DNA of 64,000 bases. Origin: Bryobacteraceae bacterium (GTDB taxonomy: Bacteria > Acidobacteriota > Terriglobia > Bryobacterales > Bryobacteraceae). The stretch's first letter is position 1. Each line of letters starts with the position of its first letter. The DNA lies in the NCBI GenBank assembly GCA_030041495.1, contig JASHNT010000024.1:20962-84961 (forward strand), given 5' to 3'. A program made the position numbers and the translations under genes. Below are positions 27,026-33,747 of this stretch, in pieces. The notes beneath the pieces were generated by a model. The model made no database searches. It was not told the DNA's origin and saw only the letters and a program-made list of their open reading frames with translations.

Positions 27026-28420
27026 TCAGAATCGGACGTAAATGAACGGCGCCGCGCCGGTGCGCGCGACAAATTGCAAGCCGAATACCAGTCCGGCCAG
27101 CGCCGCCGCCTGTGCATAGAACGGCGCGCGAATATACAGATTCACGCCGAAGTCGTACCATTTCTTCGGAACGTAATGCGCTAGTAAAGCGATCGCCAGG
27201 ATGATGGCCAGCTCGCCCGAAATGTTCGCGAAGGACACGGTCAGCGAGCCGATGCGTTCGAGAATCGATCCCACGGTTACCATATCGGGTGCACGGAAAA
27301 AGATCCACGTGAAGGCCACATAGTGGAAGGTGACGAAAATGCACAGGTAGCGCCGCCAGCCTTTTACTTTCCCCGTTTTGCGCCAGATGTGCCAGAAGCG
27401 CAGGAAGGCTAGCGCGATACCGTGCAGCGCGCCCCAGGCGACGAAGTTCCAACTCGCGCCGTGCCACAGACCTCCCAGCACGAACGTGATCACCAGGTTC
27501 AAATACGCGAAAAACTTGATGCGTTTGCCGGGCAGCGAGAAGTACAGATAGTCGCGCAGCCAGTTGGACAGCGTAATGTGCCAGCGGCGCCAGAAATCCG
27601 CGATGTTTTCCGCCGCGTAAGGCCGGTCGAAATTGGCGGGCAGCTTGATCCCCAGCAGCATGGCGGAGCCAAGCGCAATGTCGGTGTAGCCGGAGAAGTC
27701 GTAATAAAGCTGGAACGTGTAGGCGTAGACGGCAATCAGTGTCTCGGCGCCGGTGTACAGCTTGGGGAAATCGAACACGCGATTGACCAGGTTGGCAGCC
27801 AGATAATCAGCGATCATCAGCTTCTTCACCAATCCGATTCCAATCAGGAACAGCGCGCGTCCACCCGCCGCGGCATCGAGCTGCTTGGGTTTCTCAAATT
27901 GGTCCAGCAGAACTTCCACGCGCGTGATCGGTCCGGCGAGAGCGGTGGGAAAGAACGAGACCGCCGACAAGTGCGCCAGGTAACTGCGCGTCCCTGCGAT
28001 GTCGCGGCGGTACAGATCGATGGTGTAGGTCAGCGCCTGGAACACATAAAAGGAGAGGCTGATGGGCAGAGCCCAGTTCCATTCGGGCTGCGGCTTGCCG
28101 GTCCAGTGGGACCAATTGCCCAGGAAGAAGGGCACGTACTTGAAGAAGGCCAACACGCCCAGGTTCATCGCAATGCTGGCGGTGACCAAGAGGCGCCGCA
28201 CCGGGCGGCTTTTCGAACGCTGCAACCCCAGGCCGAGGACGTAGTCGATGCTGGAGATGGCCGGGATCAGCACCAGTAGCGTCAGGCTCCAGCGCGCGTA
28301 GAAGAAATAGTTGCCGAACAGGATCAGCGCGAGCGTCACGGTTCGCCATCGGGACACCGGCCAATACAGCGCGAACAGCGCGCCGAGGAACACGAAGTAA
28401 GTCGACGTCGAAAGAGACAA
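27026..28420 (-). CDS. MBOAT-family O-acyltransferase (AlgI/PatA-like)
   Basis: A TTG start gives 464 residues with about eleven membrane helices. Family landmarks are YFVFLGALFALYWP at the start, YYDFSGYTDIALGSAMLLGI, NFDRPYAAENIADFWRRWHITLSNWLRDYLYF and LGGLWHGASWNFVAWGALHG, where WHG carries the conserved active-site His. AlgI/PatA-type MBOATs take acetyl from a cytosolic donor and pass it across the membrane to a periplasmic SGNH partner. The two SGNH genes directly downstream on the same strand complete such a system. Confidence 0.93.
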   Translation of the reverse strand: MSLSTSTYFVFLGALFALYWPVSRWRTVTLALILFGNYFFYARWSLTLLVLIPAISSIDYVLGLGLQRSKSRPVRRLLVTASIAMNLGVLAFFKYVPFFLGNWSHWTGKPQPEWNWALPISLSFYVFQALTYTIDLYRRDIAGTRSYLAHLSAVSFFPTALAGPITRVEVLLDQFEKPKQLDAAAGGRALFLIGIGLVKKLMIADYLAANLVNRVFDFPKLYTGAETLIAVYAYTFQLYYDFSGYTDIALGSAMLLGIKLPANFDRPYAAENIADFWRRWHITLSNWLRDYLYFSLPGKRIKFFAYLNLVITFVLGGLWHGASWNFVAWGALHGIALAFLRFWHIWRKTGKVKGWRRYLCIFVTFHYVAFTWIFFRAPDMVTVGSILERIGSLTVSFANISGELAIILAIALLAHYVPKKWYDFGVNLYIRAPFYAQAAALAGLVFGLQFVARTGAAPFIYVRF

Positions 28421-28458
28421 GTCTTAAGGATACCAAGAGCCATTATTCCCCGCGTTTG

Positions 28459-28482
28459 AGTATATCAGTATGTTAGTATGCT
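28459..28482. promoter_or_regulatory. three 8-bp direct repeats (AGTATNNN), probable antitoxin operator
   Basis: AGTAT occurs at 28459, 28467 and 28475, exactly 8 bases apart, as AGTATATC, AGTATGTT and AGTATGCT, ending three bases before the start of the ribbon-helix-helix gene. RHH antitoxins bind short direct or inverted repeats over their own promoters, so this is a likely autoregulatory operator. Being so close to the start, it also replaces a normal ribosome binding site, and I see no Shine-Dalgarno match there. Confidence 0.5.
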
Positions 28483-28485
28483 GCT

Positions 28486-28719
28486 ATGAGTTATCGGCTT
28501 CAAGTGCTGATTTCAGAGGAGTTGGATGCGAAGATCCAGAAAGCAGCGAAACGCGGCCGAATCTCGAAAGGAGAGTGGGTCCGGCGCGCTTTGCGGGAGT
28601 CCGTGGAGGGCGGCAGGTCCCGCTCGGGAGCTTCTGTGGTCTCGCAGTTATCGGTGCTGAATGGTCCGACGTCCGGAATTGACCAGATGCTGCATGAGAT
28701 TGAGTTGGGCCGGCGCTGA
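28486..28719 (+). CDS. ribbon-helix-helix antitoxin (VapB-like)
   Basis: The 77-residue protein has the RHH pattern: beta-strand SYRLQVLIS, helix EELDAKIQKAAKRGR, turn ISKGEWVRRALRESVEG. The C-terminal half (VVSQLSVLNGPTSGIDQMLHEIELGRR) is the toxin-neutralising tail. It is six bases upstream of a PIN-domain gene, the standard antitoxin-toxin order, and follows three 8-base repeats that are a probable self-operator. Confidence 0.85.
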   Translation: MSYRLQVLISEELDAKIQKAAKRGRISKGEWVRRALRESVEGGRSRSGASVVSQLSVLNGPTSGIDQMLHEIELGRR

Positions 28720-28725
28720 CAACCC

Positions 28726-29130
28726 ATGAGGGTTTACATCGATTCCAACGTTCCCATGTACGTCGCCGGAGCGGAGCATGAGCACCGCGAGCCGGCTCGC
28801 CGCTTCCTGGAGCGGGTAGAGAATCGGGAGATTCAATCCTGTACCAGCACCGAAGTGCTGCAAGAGATATTGTGCCGCTACTCGGGTTTGGCGCGCCGCG
28901 ATCTGGGCGGCCGCGTCTACGATCTGTTCGTGGAGGCCTGCCCGGAGGTGCTGGACGTGACTCTCGCCGACCTGGATCGAGCCAAGGATTTGATTTCGCG
29001 CACAGCCAATCTATCCGCACGCGGAGCCTTGCACGCCGCGATCATGATGAACAACGAAATCGAGTGGATCGCGACCTTCAACCGTGAATTCGACCGCATC
29101 GCCGGAGTGCGTCGGGTGAAGCTGGCCTGA
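28726..29130 (+). CDS. PIN-domain toxin, VapC-like, with one acidic residue missing
   Basis: The 134-residue protein begins MRVYIDSNVPMY (first catalytic Asp, residue 6), has STEVLQEILCRY (conserved Glu) and LADLDRAKDLI. The family motif usually written SARDALHAA is here SARGALHAA, with Gly at residue 100 encoded by GGA where the third acidic residue is expected. The end reads WIATFNREFDRIAGVRRV. PIN toxins cleave tRNA or rRNA using three or four acidic residues; the change may weaken or abolish activity, though Asp123 in the TFNREFD motif remains. It pairs with the RHH antitoxin six bases upstream. Confidence 0.85.
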   Translation: MRVYIDSNVPMYVAGAEHEHREPARRFLERVENREIQSCTSTEVLQEILCRYSGLARRDLGGRVYDLFVEACPEVLDVTLADLDRAKDLISRTANLSARGALHAAIMMNNEIEWIATFNREFDRIAGVRRVKLA

Positions 29131-29132
29131 GT

Positions 29133-30320
29133 TTACCTTTTGTCGACCACCACCACTCCGCCCTTGACCACGACCTTGGTCTTCAAGAAATTCCAGTAGC
29201 CTTCGAGCGGATCGCCGTCCAGAAGGATGATGTCGGCGAGCTTGCCGGCTTGGAGGGTTCCGAGCTGATCGCCCATCTGAATATAGGATGCTGTGTTGGG
29301 TCCCATCATCTTGATGAGGTCCTTGGTGGAGAACATCACGTTGAGCATCTTCAGCTCATGATCGAGGCCCGCGTGCGGATCATAGGTGGTATCGGTACAG
29401 TAGCCGAGCGTGACGCCGGCGTCCCAAATCGTCCGCGCGTTGACCGGCATGTAGCCGGCTTCCTTACCTCCGCCGACGCCATCGACGATCCCTTCGGGCC
29501 AGGGCTTGCCGTCGCGGAAGCGCGGCTTGTTATCGTCGGCGAAGACGCCGAATACGGGTGAGCCGAAACTGACCGTGCCCAGCACCTTGGTTCCGGCGGC
29601 GGCGACTTTTTGGGCGTCTTCCTTGCTCACCCAATCTTTGTTGGGAAGGTGAACCAGCAGTGGCACGCCCGCATCGACCGCGGCCATCATGGCTTTCGAG
29701 CTCACTGCGTGGACCTGCACCATTACGCCGGCCTTCTTGGCTTCGTCGACCACGGCCTTGAGAATCTCGATCTCGCGTTCGCTCGGGCCGGGGACGGGAG
29801 TGAGCGCAATCTCGCCGGTGAACTTGATGCCCATCGCGGCCATCTCGCGCACCTGCTGGCGGGCCATCTCCGGAGTATTGTTGGCCAAGCGGATGGAGCC
29901 GGAAGGAATAATGCGCGGGCCGTTAATCATGCCGCTGTCGATGTGGTCGCGCAGGGTGATGTTGCCTTGCGCGGGGCCGCCTCCGGAGAGCACCGTGGTG
30001 TAGCCGGCTTCGAGCAGAGCCTGCATCTGCTGCTTCTCATTCGGTCCGGTGTTGATGTGCCGATGGGCATCGATGAAGCCGGGCATGGCGGTCATGCCTT
30101 TGGCGTCGACGGTTTTTCCGCTGGTGGAGGAAGGAGAGCCCGGCGCGACGGAGACGATCTTGCCGCTACGCACCACGATCGATCCGCGTTCGATCACCGA
30201 AGCGTCGGGACCAATAATGCGGGCGTTGGTGATGGTGAGGTCCTGCGCGCAGACGCCGGCGAGCATCGCCAGGGCGAGGGAGGCGAGCTTCGAAAAAGTG
30301 TGGTGATACATGGTGGACAT
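29133..30320 (-). CDS. exported amidohydrolase (imidazolonepropionase-like)
   Basis: I take the start at MSTMYHHTFSKLASLALAML, a signal peptide ending GVCAQ; the product is 395 residues (an ATG nine bases further in is also possible). The metal-dependent amidohydrolase landmarks are intact: PGFIDAHRHI (HxH motif), VQVHAVSS, LLVHLPNK, GYCTDTTYDPH and the closing LGTLQAGKLADIILLDGDPLE. Such exported enzymes hydrolyse cyclic amides or dipeptides; the substrate is not known. It converges with the PIN-toxin gene two bases away and is divergent from the GDSL esterase gene. Compare the degenerate relative fused to the ABC permease at 2823-4601. Confidence 0.88.
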   Translation of the reverse strand: MSTMYHHTFSKLASLALAMLAGVCAQDLTITNARIIGPDASVIERGSIVVRSGKIVSVAPGSPSSTSGKTVDAKGMTAMPGFIDAHRHINTGPNEKQQMQALLEAGYTTVLSGGGPAQGNITLRDHIDSGMINGPRIIPSGSIRLANNTPEMARQQVREMAAMGIKFTGEIALTPVPGPSEREIEILKAVVDEAKKAGVMVQVHAVSSKAMMAAVDAGVPLLVHLPNKDWVSKEDAQKVAAAGTKVLGTVSFGSPVFGVFADDNKPRFRDGKPWPEGIVDGVGGGKEAGYMPVNARTIWDAGVTLGYCTDTTYDPHAGLDHELKMLNVMFSTKDLIKMMGPNTASYIQMGDQLGTLQAGKLADIILLDGDPLEGYWNFLKTKVVVKGGVVVVDKR

Positions 30321-30373
30321 CATATAAGATTGCGGGCCGCTGGTGAGATACAGGCGCGCGATACAATGGCGAA

Positions 30374-32095
30374 ATGTTGCGCCGGGCGGCTCTCCTCTTT
30401 CTTTCTCTTCCGTTGTTGGCACAAGTCCCGTTCAATGAATTCGTGATCTTCGGCGATAGTTTGTCCGACAATGGCAACCTCTACATTGGAACCAGCGCGC
30501 TGGGCTTCCCGACTCCCGGCCCGCCGCAGTACGCGACCGGCGAGTATACGGACGGAACCAGTTCGGTTCCTTCGACCAACGGCCCCCTGGGACTGTGGGT
30601 AGAGCAGCTTGCGCAGAAGATGAATCTGCCTGCGCCGGTTCCCTTCGCCAAAGAGACTGGCGGGCTGAACTACGCGGTGGGCGGCGCGGTCACGGGACAC
30701 AATCCACAGTGGACGCCGACTTCGCTGACGCAGATTCCGGCGGTGACGGATCAACTTACATTGTTCACCGAACAGCACCCCACGCCGCCTTCGAACGCGC
30801 TGTACGTTTTCTGGGCGGGCAGTAACGACATTCTGAACAATCCTTCGACGGCGAGCACTCAGGCCACCGCGGCGGTTGCAAACATTCAGGGGAACATCAA
30901 CACGCTGGCAGCGGCGGGCGCGAAATACTTCCTCTGGGTGGATCTGCCTCCGCTCGGGTTGATACCCGAAGCTTATAACACTGCCAATAGCCCGGTCTTT
31001 AATGCGGCGGCTGCCGCCTACAACACGGCTTGGAGCAGCGCCATCAGCCAACTGAAGGCGGCGCATCCGGATATTACGATTGTCGGAGTCGACGTCTATA
31101 CGCTGTTTCTTCAGATCGCCGTGAACCCGGCGCTGTATGGGTACACCAACATCACTTCGGCGGCACAGGGCCAGGCCAACGTAAATCCGAACACTTATGT
31201 GTTTTGGGACCAGTTGCACCCGACCACGGTGGGGCATGAAGACGTGATGGAGCTGGCGTATTACGACATCCAATCGGCGTTCGGAGAGCCGGCGTATTCG
31301 TGCACCAACTCGGCGGCGCCGCTGATTACCTCCGTGAATTCGGCGAGTGCGTACGGCGGGTATTCGTATTTCGCGTCGGGATCGTGGCTGGAAATTAAGG
31401 GCACCAATCTGGCCGATCCGAACGACCCGAGAATCTACACCAATGGCGGAAACTGGGCTGGCTCCGATTTCAACGGGACAAATGCTCCGACGGCACTGGA
31501 TGGGATTAGCGTGAGCGTCGACGGGAAACCGGCGTACGTGGACTACATTTCGCCGACGCAGGTGAACGTCCAAGCGCCCGAAGATCCGGCGACGGGCAAC
31601 GTGGCGATTACGGTGACCAATTGCAAAGCCACCAGCTCGCAGTTCACCTTCAGCAAGCAGGCGCTTGCTCCAGGGCTGCTGGCGCCTTCCATGTTCAACA
31701 TCAGTGGCAAACAATATATGGCGGCGACGTTCGCCTCGGACGGGGCCTATGTGTTGAATACGAGCACAGGCGCGGGTCTGGGGATCAACAGCCGTCCTGC
31801 GCAACCGGGGGACACGATCATCGCGTACGGGGTGGGCTTCGGCGACGTGACGCCAGCAATATTGCCGGGCACGATCGTGGAGCAGCCGAATGCGCTGCAA
31901 AATCAGGTTCTGTTTTCTTTCGGGTCGACCCCGGTGACCACGTACAATTATTCCGGCCTGGCGGGAAATTTCGTGGGCTTGTTCGAGTTCTACATCAACG
32001 TTCCCCAGGGCCTTCAGAGCGGGGACTACCAGATCAACGTGACGCAGAATGGGACTCCGCTGCCGCAGACAATGTATCTGACGGTGGGGGATTAG
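30374..32095 (+). CDS. exported GDSL esterase/lipase with C-terminal TIGR03437 domain
   Basis: The 573-residue protein has a short signal peptide (LLFLSLPLLAQ), then a plant-lipase-like GDSL domain: VIFGDSLSDNGNLYIG (block I), GGLNYAVGGAVTG (block II), LYVFWAGSNDILNNP (block III) and FWDQLHPTTVGHEDVM (block V; Asp and His). From about residue 315 (APLITSVNSASAYGG) to the end it matches the Solibacter-type C-terminal module TIGR03437 (IKGTNLADP, GISVSVDGKPAYVDYISPTQ, VQAPEDP, GDTIIAYGVGFG, INVPQGLQSGDYQI), an Ig-like beta region probably used for surface or substrate contact. It likely hydrolyses esters outside the cell. The HicB-like gene starts two bases after its stop. Confidence 0.9.
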   Translation: MLRRAALLFLSLPLLAQVPFNEFVIFGDSLSDNGNLYIGTSALGFPTPGPPQYATGEYTDGTSSVPSTNGPLGLWVEQLAQKMNLPAPVPFAKETGGLNYAVGGAVTGHNPQWTPTSLTQIPAVTDQLTLFTEQHPTPPSNALYVFWAGSNDILNNPSTASTQATAAVANIQGNINTLAAAGAKYFLWVDLPPLGLIPEAYNTANSPVFNAAAAAYNTAWSSAISQLKAAHPDITIVGVDVYTLFLQIAVNPALYGYTNITSAAQGQANVNPNTYVFWDQLHPTTVGHEDVMELAYYDIQSAFGEPAYSCTNSAAPLITSVNSASAYGGYSYFASGSWLEIKGTNLADPNDPRIYTNGGNWAGSDFNGTNAPTALDGISVSVDGKPAYVDYISPTQVNVQAPEDPATGNVAITVTNCKATSSQFTFSKQALAPGLLAPSMFNISGKQYMAATFASDGAYVLNTSTGAGLGINSRPAQPGDTIIAYGVGFGDVTPAILPGTIVEQPNALQNQVLFSFGSTPVTTYNYSGLAGNFVGLFEFYINVPQGLQSGDYQINVTQNGTPLPQTMYLTVGD

Positions 32096-32097
32096 CG

Positions 32098-32313
32098 ATG
32101 GCAAACCGCAAGTACTCGCTGGTGATTGAGGGCGACGCGGATGGATATAGCGCGTATGTGCCGGAGCTTCCTTCGATCCTGGTGACGGGCCGAACGGTTG
32201 AGGAACTGACGGCGCGCGCCAAGGAGGCCATCCAGGTTTATTGGGAGCACAGGCGCGTTGAGCGCTCCGCGACGTCGCAGGTGTGCGAGGTCGAGGTGGA
32301 AGTGCCAGTTTAG
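32098..32313 (+). CDS. orphan HicB-like antitoxin domain protein
   Basis: This 71-residue protein matches the HicB N-terminal fold: KYSLVIEGDADGYSAYVPELPS, then TGRTVEELTARAKEAIQVYWEH. HicB is usually the antitoxin of a HicA mRNA-cleaving toxin, but no HicA gene lies on either side. It has no DNA-binding C-terminal domain. Many stand-alone HicB-like proteins exist, so it may be a remnant or a free regulator. It starts two bases after the GDSL gene and may be co-transcribed with it. Confidence 0.75.
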   Translation: MANRKYSLVIEGDADGYSAYVPELPSILVTGRTVEELTARAKEAIQVYWEHRRVERSATSQVCEVEVEVPV

Positions 32314-32345
32314 GGGATTCCTCCTGCCCGCGGCGCGAAGACGGT

Positions 32346-32699
32346 CTAACTCCGGTCATACCAGCCGTCAAGAAGGAGCGCGAGGACCGGCTTCTCTCCG
32401 ATCTCGGTCCGCCGATAGTTCACGAACGCCGTACACTCGATCAGCGCGTCGTCCTGCTCGGGGCACCGCTTCCTGAGGCTGCAAGGGTCGTCGATCTGCA
32501 GCACGAGCAGGCCGCCCGGCTCGACCGTCACGGTCGACATCCGGTCTTCAGCGGAATCAACTGAGGTCATGCAGTCGATCCACGCATTCATATTGCATCC
32601 GTAGAAACTGGGAAGGCCGAGTGTCTGCTTGAACACTGCATGAAAGCTTGCCCAGTCCGTGATTTTCTCAACCGGAATGTTGACGATTTTTGCGTCCAT
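32346..32699 (-). CDS. Barstar-like RNase inhibitor family protein
   Basis: The 117-residue protein fits the barstar family: IVNIPVEKITDWASFHAVFKQ, then LPSFYGCNMNAWIDCMTSV, the conserved Phe-Tyr-Gly-x-Asn helix by which barstar inserts into barnase. The end carries LLVLQIDDPCSL and a short beta part. Barstar relatives neutralise secreted or delivered RNases. No RNase toxin gene is adjacent, so it may be an orphan immunity protein. It lies nine bases downstream of the metallo-beta-lactamase-fold gene stop on the other side, same strand, but order suggests separate function. Confidence 0.8.
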   Translation of the reverse strand: MDAKIVNIPVEKITDWASFHAVFKQTLGLPSFYGCNMNAWIDCMTSVDSAEDRMSTVTVEPGGLLVLQIDDPCSLRKRCPEQDDALIECTAFVNYRRTEIGEKPVLALLLDGWYDRS

Positions 32700-32708
32700 G
32701 GTTATCTA

Positions 32709-33716
32709 TTACTTCGCCGGGTACGCCCGGGTGAACTTGTTGCGGTGGTTCACAACGGTGAAAGCGCCGGTGGGCTCGGCGGTGACCTTGATATATTCGC
32801 CGAGGTCGTCCGCGGGGTTGGCGATGAAGACGTCGTTCGCGTTGGTTTCGGAGCTGCCGGCGAGAGCGAAATGAAGCTGCCAAATTTCCTCGAGGCCGGG
32901 CGAAGCGCGCAGGATTTTCCAGCCGGCGGGATCGCCGCCTTTGTTGGGGCCGTTATTGATGATGGTGACGCGAGGGGTGAGGCCGTAGATGGCGTTGGAC
33001 GATTCGCCTCCATGGTGTGTCGCCAAATACAGATCCAGCTTGCCGGCTTTGTTATCGGGGCAGAGCAGAGCCAGTTCCTTGTTCCAGGTGATGTCGCTGA
33101 AATCACCGAAGCGGAATTTGCCCAGCTCGACTACGACGCCGACGGCTTGGGGATTTTCGCCAGTTTCCTCGCCCACGCCTTCGGGGCGGGGCTCTATGCC
33201 GGAGCAATATGGGTTCGGGATTCCCGCACGGTCGATGTGCTTGCCGGCTGCGGTGACCACCGTCACGTCGAGGCCCTTGATGGGGATTTTGTCGCCGGCC
33301 GCGACGGTTTTGTGCGTGCCCTGTTTGTGACCATCGCCGGCTTCGATTTTCTTGACGGCTTCGGCGTAGTCGCCGGGGTACTTGCCACCCGCATCGACAC
33401 TGGGGCCGTAATCGAGAATGTTCGAAACCTTCAAAACCTGGAGCAGATTCGGAACGCCGCCGGCGTGATCTTCGTGGTAATGGGTGACGAGCAGATAGTC
33501 GATGCGGACGACTCCCGCGGCTTTGGCTGCGGTCTTGATGCGCTCCGCGTCGCGGCCGCCGAAACCGGGGTAGCCGGCGTCGATCAGCAGGCTCTGGCCG
33601 GAGGGGGAAACCAGCAGCGTGGATTGGCCGCCCTCAACGTCGATGAAATAGATTTCGAGCGGCTTACCGAGCGCGTAGAGTGCCGTTAGCAAGAGCAGCG
33701 CGCAGAGGCGGTTCAT
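32709..33716 (-). CDS. exported metallo-beta-lactamase-fold hydrolase (ComEC C-domain-like)
   Basis: The start MNRLCALLLLTALYALGKP is a signal peptide; the product is 335 residues. The domain opens LEIYFIDVEGGQSTLLVSPSGQSLLIDAGYPG and has the zinc motif VTHYHEDHAGGV (HxHxDH), then LYLATHHGG and AGWKILRASP. This is the layout of ComEC-C/ DNA-internalisation-related hydrolases of the MBL fold. Soluble exported members act on phosphodiesters or related bonds, but the substrate here is not known. It is divergent from aceE with 31 bases between the starts. Confidence 0.85.
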   Translation of the reverse strand: MNRLCALLLLTALYALGKPLEIYFIDVEGGQSTLLVSPSGQSLLIDAGYPGFGGRDAERIKTAAKAAGVVRIDYLLVTHYHEDHAGGVPNLLQVLKVSNILDYGPSVDAGGKYPGDYAEAVKKIEAGDGHKQGTHKTVAAGDKIPIKGLDVTVVTAAGKHIDRAGIPNPYCSGIEPRPEGVGEETGENPQAVGVVVELGKFRFGDFSDITWNKELALLCPDNKAGKLDLYLATHHGGESSNAIYGLTPRVTIINNGPNKGGDPAGWKILRASPGLEEIWQLHFALAGSSETNANDVFIANPADDLGEYIKVTAEPTGAFTVVNHRNKFTRAYPAK

Positions 33717-33747
33717 GCCCGCCATGGTACCTTGGTACTTACCCCCT

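Noticed and set aside
30320..32371. 683-codon minus-strand frame over the GDSL esterase
   Set aside because: Arg- and His-rich shadow of a clear plus-strand gene; no domain recognised.
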